The notes under the pieces are model-generated. The model was given only the letters and a program-made list of their open reading frames with translations, did no database searches and had not been told where the DNA came from. From positions 3,009,144 to 3,073,143 of the forward strand of contig CAJINV010000011.1 of assembly GCA_905178155.1 (NCBI GenBank): DNA of 64,000 nt, written 5' to 3'. Every line of letters starts with the position of its first letter. Positions within the stretch are counted from its first letter, which is position 1. Source of the DNA: Amoebophrya sp. A120 (lineage: Eukaryota > Sar > Dinophyceae > Syndiniales > Amoebophryaceae). This document shows, piece by piece, positions 10,145-19,336 of the stretch. A program made the translations under genes and the position numbers.

Positions 10145-11098
10145 TCAGTCGAAAGGCTCTTTTCCCGCTTGCAAATTCAGGAGCACGACGCGCGTCCATT
10201 TCTGCAGCGTTTCCAAGCAGTCACGGTAATCGGTTATCGGGCCGTTGTACGGGTCGCTAATGTCGTCCGAATTATCCGCGAGCAGAAACACCTTCGCCCG
10301 GCCGTCGAACGCCGCCGGACCGAGCAGGGCGAGCAGCGCCTCCCGGTGCTGGCGGGTCATGCAGAAGTAGTAGGTCTGGCTGACATTTCCTGGCTCGACG
10401 AGCAGGTGTGGCGGCGAGCTTTTGAGGTCCGTGGGCCGGTGTTTTTCCAGGTCCGGGTTCGGGATGGGAAAACCCGCGATCTCTCCCAGCGCCTGCAGCG
10501 CCGTCGGGTGCGGGACGCTTTCTCGCAGGCTGGTGCCCCGGGAGCACAGGTGCCAATGTTTCGTTTTTGCTCGGACGGCTTCATCACTGGATGCCACAAG
10601 GAACGCCTTCGCCACGTACTCGGCCATAAAAGAGCGGCACGTGTTGCCCGTGCAGACAAAGCACACCCGCAGTGCCGGCGGTGGGGCACCAGTCGTGTCA
10701 TTGCCGCTGCTGGAGGCTGCCATTTTTGTTTTCGTCGAGCGAAAGGTAGAAGAAAAATTCGGCTCTTCTTTTGACCCTGCATGGTCGGTGGCAGAGGAAG
10801 TTGCAGTATTTTTAGTAGCACCTTTATTTTTTGTATCAAAACCGGCGCGGCGGTGGGCACTGCCGTCAGCTGCTGGAATTACGCCGGTACTGCGCCACCT
10901 GTGTTCCTGCACTAGCTCGCCTGGCTCGAGGCCGACTGCCGATGAGGCTCTCTCTTTGGCAGAAAGGTGCTGTTTCAGTCGGAGTTCAAAGTCTTTCACC
11001 TTCGTCTCTGAGTAGGTGTCGACCACAGCACCCTCCGCGCCTTCAACAGTGCGCCTCTCAATACTCACCCCTCGCTCTACGCTCACGCGCAGGAGCAT
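10145..11098 (-). CDS. Low-molecular-weight phosphatase, YwlE/arsenate-reductase type
   Basis: 317-residue frame with no intron. The catalytic domain starts near residue 144 with VCFVCTGNTCRSFMAE, the C-x5-R-S phosphate-binding loop (nucleophile near Cys149). It ends with DDISDPYNG, which supplies the general-acid Asp of the family. Eukaryotic LMW-PTPs usually have CLGNICRS; here Thr occupies the position taken by Thr in bacterial YwlE, where that residue favours phosphoarginine. The usual Pro after CRS is Phe. About 125 residues of low-complexity sequence precede the domain, with an internal Met (MAASSSGND) at about 126 that could be the true start. If the longer form is made, the N terminus could be a linker or targeting segment. 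Substrate preference is inferred from one residue only. Confidence 0.85.
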   Translation of the reverse strand: MLLRVSVERGVSIERRTVEGAEGAVVDTYSETKVKDFELRLKQHLSAKERASSAVGLEPGELVQEHRWRSTGVIPAADGSAHRRAGFDTKNKGATKNTATSSATDHAGSKEEPNFSSTFRSTKTKMAASSSGNDTTGAPPPALRVCFVCTGNTCRSFMAEYVAKAFLVASSDEAVRAKTKHWHLCSRGTSLRESVPHPTALQALGEIAGFPIPNPDLEKHRPTDLKSSPPHLLVEPGNVSQTYYFCMTRQHREALLALLGPAAFDGRAKVFLLADNSDDISDPYNGPITDYRDCLETLQKWTRVVLLNLQAGKEPFD

Positions 11099-11626
11099 TA
11101 TTGTTTTGTAAGGTCTTTAGACAAAGATAGTATGGAGGAAATGGCCGACGTGTGGTGAGCTAGTGTTGGCGTCGGCTTGGCGTAGCAAGCAAAAGGAATA
11201 CAGACATTTAGATTGGAAACCAGAATAATTCTTTAGAGACAGGGGTTCGGAGTCCTGCAAAAAGGGTTTTGGCACAACGACCTTGTGCGAACTTTACTCA
11301 AGATGTTGAAGGAACTTGAAAGACAATCTCTCATCCCTTTCAACCTTCGCGTATCAATCTTCTTCTTCAGTACAGAATGCTACTTCGTGCTTGCGTTCTG
11401 TACACCACCAGTAGCTCAAGTTCTTGCTCTGTGTCATTAGATTTATCTTTGCCAGAAAATAAAAACGACTGAGATTTGTGTTTTGTTCTGCAACAACTAT
11501 GCAAGAAGAAAACCGACGGCTCTAGTGCGCTCCTCCTCTTGCTGCCCTCTCGTCGTCCTTGAGGCTTTTCTTTCTATCTTGCATGGGCTGCGCGTCGAAA
11601 AAAACTACTCCCGAAGAAACAATTCT
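11099..11626. other. Intergenic, no feature seen
   Basis: Spacer of mixed composition; no open frame with family resemblance, no repeat. Confidence 0.5.
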
Positions 11627-14600
11627 TCAGGCCGCAGCACCCACCCCGAATACGTACTCCAACCGCCGGCGCTCCAGGTCGAGCTGCTGCGCGGCCCGGC
11701 GCCGGTCCTCCTCCGTTTCTTCCGTGCGGAAAAAGGCCTGGTTCTGGGAGAGCAGGAGATCCAGCACGAAGGGGCTTGCAGCCTTCTCCAGCCCGTATTT
11801 GACGCGCAGTTGGTCCAGGACGGTGGCCACCTCCAAGTGAAAGCCGCTGGAGTCCGTCTCGTGGCCGCCCGTGTTCAGACAGTCCAACAGGGATCCGCAC
11901 TGCGCCAACTGCTTCAAAATGCTGCGCGGAAACGCGGTGAGTGGTCCCAGCATGCCGTTCAGCACGCAGGACAAAATCAGCTTGATCCGCCGGCTCGCCA
12001 AACTGGGGCGCCGCGACGCGGTCCACTGCCGGTTCACGGAAATGATGTCCAGGGCGGCGGCCAGAAGCATGAAGAAGGGGGCGTGCGATTTTGCGGCCGC
12101 AGTGGTAGCGCCAGACACAGTCGCCAAATGGTCACTGTCTGGGGATTTTGCCATGACCTCCTGCTTCAACATCTCAGAAGATGACGCAACGCATCCATTT
12201 CCGCCTGTAGGCCGCGGCATAGTCCCGCCACCCGATCCATTCTTTGAAATTGATGCAGTTCTTGCTATCCTCTCTTCTGTACCTATGCTACACGACGGCG
12301 AGGGAAACAAGTAGAGTGCCGACAGAGCGGCGGTGTGCGCCCACTCGTCTTCGTCGTCTTTTGCCTGAACGCCCAGTCGCGCCTTCCTTGCCACCTCGCG
12401 GACAAACTCGCGGTCGACCGCGGTGGGCAGGTGCAGCAGGTCCAAAAACCCCAAAGCGTAAAGAAACTGCCGGTAAAAAGTCAGTCGGGTTGATGCGCTC
12501 GTGGCTGTCGGCTTGCTAGTAGAAGTTCTTGCAGATCCACTTTGTTCGGGCCGAAGATGAGCTGGGCTAAAATGTCCAAACCACTCCTTATCCTGGTACC
12601 CCACTTCGCGCAACACCCGTTCCGCCAGTTCTTCATCCCGATACCGCAATTTCGCACAAGACCACAACAACGCAACCTTCTGCACCGAGGTCAGCGCGTG
12701 CCACTTCTTTTGTTCCAAAGGGGGCACATGCACATCAAGAGCGATACTCTCGTCATGATCCGAAACGCGCCGTTCCGGCTCGTCTTCCTGGCGGTCGTGT
12801 AGTACTTCGTCCACCAAAACCTTCATAAAATCATCATCCTCCAGATACTGGTCTGCGAAGCTGAAGGCCACGCTGACAATCTGCCGCCCGTCGAACGTCC
12901 GAATGGTCTCCTGGGTCCGCTTCGCCAGCATGAACATCCAAAACTCGTCTGTTGGCAACACGCGCCGCCCCAGCGCTGTGATCATGCGACTGCAGTCCGC
13001 GGCGGATAGCGCGTCCACGTGGTCGCACACATAATCCGAGTACAAACCGACGAACTGCCCCCCCAGCCGCGTCGCGGCGCGGCCGCGAGCCTGGAACGCG
13101 TTAATGTGGCTTCGCGGCGGACCGCAGTTCACATTGTCGTTGCTCTTCAGCATGTTGCCAAACAGCCGCTTATTCGGAACATTGGCCTGAAGACCGTCGA
13201 TCGATCTACCCGGAAAGCCCGGCGCGCACGCCGGCGCTGCGAGGTTGTCTGCGAAGTAAGCGAAGGCCTCGAGCACAGGCACCATGCCCGCACGAATGAA
13301 AGGCAGGTTGGCCTTGGACACGCAGAGCTTGACGTATTTCACCAGCATCTCGTCCCGCGTTTCGTGCTCCCGGGGCTGCACGGCGCGGGCGCCTTCCAGA
13401 TACTCCGCTGTGAGGAAGGCTACGCGCGCTTCGTCTTCATTTTCAAAATTTTTCCCCGCTGTCCGGCTTGTCGTACCCTCTTTCTCGTCTGAAATGTTGA
13501 GAAAATACGTTCGTTCCCCTCGGACCTGGTGCTGCGCGACCACCCGCAGGTCCCGTTCCAGGTTTTCCTCCCCTTTCCACAAGTGTTCGCTGTAGGAAAG
13601 GGTCTGCGTCTGCATAGATTCCGAGAGGAAGGGGACAACGAGCGGTACCGCGGTGGTGGTGGGCAGGAGCCGCAGCACTGCGTAGGCGTCGCGCTCCGTG
13701 CGGAGGGCTGCGTGCGTCAGGTTATTATTTCCTTTGGTGAGAAAAGTGCCAATCACGTCGCTCGCTGCCAGGTTTTCCACCGGGAACTGCGGGTTGATGG
13801 AGTAGTCCGGGGACGGGGCGGGAGGGTAGGAAATAGATGGCGCGCAACTTCGTTTCGCTGTTGTCGCACCGTGTACAACTTCATGACCTGTTCCAGCTCC
13901 AGCTTCGTTCGCTCGACTTACCACCCCAGAGAGCGAAGCGTCTGCACTTCCTTCCCCTGTCTCGTCTGTCGAGGGCGAAAACGAGAAGTCTTGCTGCGCC
14001 AAAAAGTAGTGCCGGTGGCGCGTCAGCACCAGGTCGAAGAGCGTGTGGGCCTTTCGATGTTGATGTTGTGTAGTTGCGGGAATGGATTGTAGTTCCACTG
14101 CATCTCCTGCACCATAATTATTCATCCCATGGAGATCGTATTCATCCAAAACGCGCTCCAGCAGGTGCAGAAATACTGGTGTCGATAGGCGACCGATGGC
14201 GTCAGGACTTAGTGTTGGAGCAGGTGTCTTTGGTCGTTCTATTGGTTGTTGTGGCTTCTTTGCTAGCACCACATCCACTTCGCGGTCCTTCTCTGTCGTG
14301 CATCCTCCAGTTCTTTCCGGCTCTTGTTGTCCCTGCTCTACTCCCGCTTGAGAGATCGATAAAACATCTCCTGGCGATGCTAGTACAACTTCTCTGCCTG
14401 ACGAGCTGCAGCTCAACATGCCCCCGATGGCTGCAAGGACGCTGTCCTGGTGCTCGTCTCGCAGCAGCTCCAAAGTTCTGCGGTCATGCTCCGAACAGAG
14501 CGCGGCGACGGCGGGGGTCAGTTGTCGGACCACGGGACGAGCAGAGGCTGCTGAACTACCGGCTCCGCTTTCGGCAGCAGCTCTGTTGCGGATCATAAAC

Positions 14601-14794
14601 GACGCTGATGCAGCTCCGTTCTTGTTGTTACGTGGTCCACCTGGGGGTGGCGGCGGTGGCGCAAACTTGCATTTGCTCGCAGCAGCCGTGGTGCTCAAAG
14701 ACCGAAGAGAACGGGCAGGAGCCGGAAAAACTACGCTACCACCAGAGGGAGCGCGCCGGAACTTGTAGAGAGGAACTGTTCTCAATCTCACCAT
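11627..14794 (-). CDS. Large alpha-helical-repeat protein with a likely mitochondrial presequence
   Basis: Uninterrupted 1,055-residue frame. The N terminus (MVRLRTVPLYKFRRAPSGG, then many Ser, Arg and Ala and almost no acidic residues) looks like a mitochondrial presequence. A Pro run (FAPPPPPPGG) and low-complexity stretches follow. From about residue 590 to the C terminus the sequence is mostly helical, with motifs such as WHALTSVQKVALLWSCAKLRYRDEEL (split here: ALLWSCAKLRYRDEEL), FLYALGFLDLLHL and LSQNQAFFRTEE. Repeated Ala-x-L-x-Y-R-D-E-L motifs are typical of heptatricopeptide/FASTK-like RNA-binding proteins of alveolate organelles. I do not see a clear C-terminal RAP domain. A role in organellar RNA maturation is therefore inference. 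Several acidic or Ser-rich inserts separate the helical blocks. Confidence 0.6.
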   Translation of the reverse strand: MVRLRTVPLYKFRRAPSGGSVVFPAPARSLRSLSTTAAASKCKFAPPPPPPGGPRNNKNGAASASFMIRNRAAAESGAGSSAASARPVVRQLTPAVAALCSEHDRRTLELLRDEHQDSVLAAIGGMLSCSSSGREVVLASPGDVLSISQAGVEQGQQEPERTGGCTTEKDREVDVVLAKKPQQPIERPKTPAPTLSPDAIGRLSTPVFLHLLERVLDEYDLHGMNNYGAGDAVELQSIPATTQHQHRKAHTLFDLVLTRHRHYFLAQQDFSFSPSTDETGEGSADASLSGVVSRANEAGAGTGHEVVHGATTAKRSCAPSISYPPAPSPDYSINPQFPVENLAASDVIGTFLTKGNNNLTHAALRTERDAYAVLRLLPTTTAVPLVVPFLSESMQTQTLSYSEHLWKGEENLERDLRVVAQHQVRGERTYFLNISDEKEGTTSRTAGKNFENEDEARVAFLTAEYLEGARAVQPREHETRDEMLVKYVKLCVSKANLPFIRAGMVPVLEAFAYFADNLAAPACAPGFPGRSIDGLQANVPNKRLFGNMLKSNDNVNCGPPRSHINAFQARGRAATRLGGQFVGLYSDYVCDHVDALSAADCSRMITALGRRVLPTDEFWMFMLAKRTQETIRTFDGRQIVSVAFSFADQYLEDDDFMKVLVDEVLHDRQEDEPERRVSDHDESIALDVHVPPLEQKKWHALTSVQKVALLWSCAKLRYRDEELAERVLREVGYQDKEWFGHFSPAHLRPEQSGSARTSTSKPTATSASTRLTFYRQFLYALGFLDLLHLPTAVDREFVREVARKARLGVQAKDDEDEWAHTAALSALYLFPSPSCSIGTEERIARTASISKNGSGGGTMPRPTGGNGCVASSSEMLKQEVMAKSPDSDHLATVSGATTAAAKSHAPFFMLLAAALDIISVNRQWTASRRPSLASRRIKLILSCVLNGMLGPLTAFPRSILKQLAQCGSLLDCLNTGGHETDSSGFHLEVATVLDQLRVKYGLEKAASPFVLDLLLSQNQAFFRTEETEEDRRRAAQQLDLERRRLEYVFGVGAAA

Positions 14795-15716
14795 GGTGTA
14801 GTTGCACTAGTGGTGCCCTTTGTATTTCAACTGGTTTCTGCTTGGTTCTTCTATTGGCATATTTCATGCACTTACGCTTACCCCCTTTATCTTCACCTTT
14901 AGTGTTGATCTGCCCATCTTGCAAAGTACTTGCAAAGGAAGAAGCGTCTTGAATTGGTCCTATCTTTATACCACCTTCCTTCAACTCTTGAGCAAATGGA
15001 AAAAGTAAAAGACTTTCAGAGCACTCTTTCGGAAAGAAGGCATCAATCCCATGTTCTTGATGCTGCTCTTGCTCCTCCGCACTCCATTTCCAGCCAAGAT
15101 CCCACTAAACATCAAATGATCCAAACCAGAACGAACGAGGAGCGATCCCATGTGAAAATTATGCATAGAAGATCCTCTACTACACGGATGCGGATCGCCG
15201 TGATGTCTGAACGCCGTATTAAAGTGAACTACATGATCTATCTGCACGCAAAAGCAAAAATCAAAAGTTTTTCGACACCAGAGAGCCACAACGAAATAGG
15301 GTGAAGGACAAAGAAGATGCGGGTCTACTTACTGTCGTGGTCGTGGATGTGGATCTGCATTTTATCACCCGCTAGGTAAAAAAGCTGCTTCTTGTTCCAT
15401 TTTCGTTCGCTATCGTACCCAACACTCTCTCTCTCGTCTTCTTGAGAGTCTGCACATCCAACATGAAAGCGCGTTCAGTCATATTTTCACACAAAAACTG
15501 TGTGTTCTTCAGAAGTGATGGACTCGTTCCTTGGCTTCGCTGTAGTCGTTTTGTTTCCGTCTCGTTTTTTTTTTTATTGAGGCGTGTTGCTTCTATTTCT
15601 GCACGGTCATTATTTACGTCACGTAAGTAGAAGCACGCGTACAAAACCACGACGCCAACATATGAAAAGTTTCATAAATTTTTCATCCCTATAATTACAA
15701 CCGCCGGAAAGATGCT
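14795..15716. other. Intergenic, no feature seen
   Basis: AT-richer spacer; only short frames on both strands without composition or motifs of a gene. Confidence 0.5.
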
Positions 15717-16324
15717 TCAGCGGCCGAAGTTGAGACACTTGTGTCGGGGGCGGAAGAAAATCCAGCAGACCCAGAACACAATCCCGGTAAACATGGCGTA
15801 CATGCTGTTGTGCATGGTAATCACCATCTCCATCATGGGGCACGCTGGGTCGTGACCACCTGTAGTTTTGATGTACTTCAATCTACATTTGTGGAAGTTG
15901 GAGCATTTCAATAGATGTTTCTCCTTTCTTATGTACACGACTTGCAGTAGCACCGTCAACTACATATCAGAAATGATACCCCAATCAAATCTCCATGGCA
16001 GGGGGTAGTCGCACCGCACCGGTTGTTGTCTTGCGAGCAGAGGTGATCCACCCGACGAGCGTCGTGCCTTTAACCTGACAGAGGTGCGACGAATACGTCA
16101 GAGGATTTTTTTGCTACTTGTACTTGTAGTGTAGAAGAGCAGAGCACAGGTGCACGACATTCCCATGTCATCATGCGAGTATATCGATATCCGTGTCTGT
16201 TTGGTGAATTGAATTTTCAATCTTGTCGAATTGCAAAAAACGTGTAAATTTGATACCTCGAGAACAGCCCTCCTGGAGTCTGCCACCTGAGCACCCGGCG
16301 TCCTATTTCGTCCTGCCAGTCCAT
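15717..16324 (-). CDS. cox2a: Nuclear-encoded N-terminal half of cytochrome c oxidase subunit 2 (COX2A)
   Basis: Three exons (16324-16257, 16074-15980, 15859-15717) joined by two GT-AG introns give exactly 101 residues. The first 40 residues are basic (MDWQDEIGRRVLRWQ, then SRLKARRSS), suitable for mitochondrial import. Then CDYPLPWRFDWGGHDPACPM and MEMVITMHNSMYAMFTGIVFWVCWIFFRPR match the start and first membrane helix of COX2. The plant equivalent has PWQLGFQDPATPMM followed by a helix. The protein stops soon after this helix, so the copper-binding CuA domain is absent and must come from a separate COX2B gene. Split nuclear cox2 is known in apicomplexans, dinoflagellates and some green algae. 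Both donors are GTATCA, unlike the introners. The assignment rests on alignment by eye and could be tested by finding COX2B. Confidence 0.72.
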
Positions 16325-18121
16325 GATTGCAAGGTGTCAAACGACTTTACGTTTTCAGTTTCGAATTCGATTATGTACACGCAGATCGCAGTCGCGAGTA
16401 CGGAATAAACGTCGGATAACACATCGGTTGTATGAAAAGCAGATATACGAATAAAGTCGCTTTAAGTACAAACAATTCCGCTCTGTCGCTCTCTCTCCAG
16501 TGTAGCTCGAACTTTAAATCATGTTTCGCTCCAATCAACCAAAGGAGGAGGAGGATCCTTCACACCTGTTTAAGCTATACTTATTGCTATCAAGTGGAAC
16601 ATGACTTCGCAGATCACCCGGAGGAAACGAGCAGGGAGGCACCGCTCTCAGGAGAAACACCTAATCGGCCAGCATTATCTCCCGTTCCTTGTACCAATCG
16701 CGCCATAATGCAACTACATCTCTTTGAGTCGCGGGCACTGAGGTACACTGTTGCAGCTTCGTCTCTTCGAGCCGCGGCCGGGTGCGCTCCATCTGCTCAC
16801 AAGCATGCCCTCTGTGGTGCGGCTGTCTACGCTGGGACGGTCCGGGGCTTGGGCGAGTTTAGGGTCATATTGGGCACCATATATGTTAGGTGCTTGTCCC
16901 TTAACTCTGTAGACAATTCGCTGCCTCCGCCCGGGAGCAGCTTGCGGCAGAGCTCACCTCTCCGCTTTCTTCACGATCAGGCTCTGCAGGGCGGTAACAT
17001 ATTTTTTCATGCTACTACCCTCTCTCGGATGGCTCTGGCCGGACCTTCGTCTTGTTCTACAAAGTCCGCGTCTACGGAATCAAGACACGAACTTTAGCGT
17101 CTTTGTTTGATTTGAGATTCTTCCACTTAGCGGCAGCACTGGAGGGCGGGGAATTCGAATATCTATGGATCTGTACCTTGAATCGAGATATTCGAAAGGG
17201 ATAAATCAGGAATCTCTATCTGAGAAAATCAATATCTGTATCTATCGACATCTCAGCAGCTTCTGGTCCGGATAAAAATATTTTCTCTCGCTCTTGGTTG
17301 TTTCTCCTGGACAGCCTGCCTGCTGTTTCGTGTTTTCGCCGTGGATCGTTTTCGTGTTCTGGAGCTAGTCGTGACCTGTTCGCTTTCGTTCTCTCACCTT
17401 GTTCTCTCGCGGGCCGTGGGAAAGAAGATGTGAAAGACGACTGAAAGCTGTGGATCCGTCTGGGGACATTTATGCACCCCGGTAGCACGGCGGAGTCGAA
17501 AGCTGTTGCTCCGCCATAGAGTCGTGGGACCGCCACAGACCGGCCCTCACAGTGGTTCTAATTTTCTCTCGCATTCCTGATGTTGCTAACAGCTCGCTGG
17601 TGCCCGTTTGCTTCGCTCCAATCAACCAAAGTGTCTAGCACGTGCTCTTGGTGGCGCCTTGTTGTCCAGAATGAATCACGGGCAATAAAAAAAAACAGCA
17701 AAATAGGCTCCTTTCATCAATCACTCTGGGAACGCAGAATTATCTCAGGGCATGTTCCAATGCACGATGAACGACGTGCGTGTGCATCATGTGCAGGACA
17801 AAAATATCACGCACGGCGTCTGTGCGCAGAGGGCGAGTAGGATGGGAATTACATTTTGAAAAAGTTTCATTTTGTCATCTTCTAGCAGCGCCAGGCGCGC
17901 AAGCGGGACGGATGGTGCAACCACATAATTCTTTTAGTCAACAGCAGTATCAACTTGATGGGAAAACGAGCTGTATATTGTTTCGGAGGGAGAGACTAAT
18001 ATTTTTCTTCAATCATACACGCCTTCGAGCGTATTTCTTCGCTCTTTTGCTTTGCGATTGCGCGGCACTCCCCGTTGGGAAGATCGCCGCGCAATAAAAT
18101 GCAAAGAATTTCATCAGTCTT
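16325..18121. other. Large intergenic stretch with a direct repeat
   Basis: A plus-strand open stretch (16432-17097) and a minus-strand one (17216-17536) occur here, but neither resembles a family, so I do not call genes. A 20-bp direct repeat lies at 16525-16544 and 17612-17631. GC-rich patches at 16720-17050 may be decayed mobile DNA. Confidence 0.4.
16525..17631. repeat. 20-bp direct repeats bounding about 1.1 kb
   Basis: TTCGCTCCAATCAACCAAAG occurs identically at 16525-16544 and 17612-17631, same orientation. The bases outside the two copies differ. The interval could be an inserted element with a long target duplication or two members of a dispersed short repeat; no terminal inverted repeats are evident. 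Confidence 0.45.
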
Positions 18122-19052
18122 CTACTTATCGCCAAGAGCCCGTCGCCAACACGCCACCTCGGTGCGAGCGGAGGGTCCGGTCCCGATCGCTTTGGCTGCG
18201 GTGTCGATGTGCAAGCAGGGCGGTTGCTCCATACGCCGGATGAGTTCAAAACCTTGTCGTGTTAACAACTGCTCCACGAGGCTGAAGCTGAGTTCGAAAG
18301 GCGGCCCCGTACCTGGACTTTCCGTCAAAAGTTCGTAGGATTTTGGCTCCACAGTGCCGTCCTTGTTATCCCGAATGGGAAAAATGCAAGTCCACAGCTC
18401 GCCCGTGTCTTTTCGGATCACCTCTGCGTGCCTTTTTGCCCACTTCTCCCGTGTGGCGGGCTCCAGGGCACAAAGAAAAGTGCAATCCCAGACGAGGTCA
18501 AAGCCCTCGGGGGGGAGGTGGGGAAAGTCCTGCGTTTTAGTATCAAGTTTTTAATTATCTTCGTCGTACAGTTTTGGTTTTCATTTGTATTTCGGCCGAG
18601 AAAATACAAGCGAGAGCAGTTGCATCCTTACCCCCTACCTCCATGAAAAAGAATCCAAAAAAAACACATACTTCGAAAAAGTTCCCGCAAACGGCCACGG
18701 CGTTTTCATTTTTCTCTTGCGCCCCGAGCCACTCTTTCGCCCTTTCACTCCCGGTCTGGCTCAAGTCCAGCGTGACGGCGAAGGTATTCGGAATCGTCTG
18801 CGACAGTAGCAATGCGTCGTAACCACGGCCACCGCCCGGCACCAACGCGTTTTTCTTCTCTGGTCCAGCAAAATTGTACCTTGCTTCCGTCGTGTACTCG
18901 GGCAAGGTCAACAAATGTGTCAACACGGGCGACGCACTGCCGACATCGAAGCGCTGACCCGGCTGCAGGCCCCCCGCCCAAACGTCTTCCCAGTGCGGCG
19001 AAGTGCCCGCGCGCGCGAGAGCGTCGCGATCCTCGTCCTCCGGGGATGTCAT
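18122..19052 (-). CDS. TPMT-family (HOL/thiol-type) SAM-dependent methyltransferase
   Basis: Two exons (19052-18672 and 18529-18122), joined in phase 0 by a GT-AG intron, encode 262 residues. HWEDVWAGGLQPGQRFDVG matches the substrate-side N terminus of thiopurine and thiocyanate/halide methyltransferases. ALVPGGGRGYDALLLS (residues 69-84) is SAM motif I, with the usual GCG changed to GGG. LDLSQTGSERAKEW follows as motif II. Exon 2 has FDLVWDCTFLCALEP and REKWAKRHAEVIRKDTGELW, then FPIRDN, all in family order. Plant and algal members methylate halides, thiocyanate or bisulfide; the substrate here is not predictable. The ATG at 19052 precedes the conserved domain directly; an upstream GTG extension is not needed. 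Confidence 0.85.
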
Positions 19053-19336
19053 TAATTTAGTTGGGGATGCGGGGGTGAAGGTGGTGACAAACGTGACGAG
19101 CACGAGTATGATGAAACGAAGTTACTTACTCACTCAGTGTCACAGACTTCGTCGACAACGCAAACTTGTTGCGTTTATTCTCCGATAAAGAGCAGCCTGA
19201 GCAGAGTTCTCCACGGACCTGGCTGAATAACTCGCTCACTCTGTTTTGCACAACAAAACAGAAGATTCTAAAAGGTACACTGAACACCCCATACTTCATT
19301 CAACAGAGCTAACGTCCGCAACGACCTCTTGGCTCG

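Noticed and set aside
16432-17097. Plus-strand 221-codon frame
   Set aside because: No motif, mixed low-complexity translation, and no transcript signals; it overlaps a repeat-bounded region.
19053-19103. GTG-started extension of the methyltransferase
   Set aside because: An ATG at 19052 directly precedes the conserved domain; the upstream codons add nothing recognisable.
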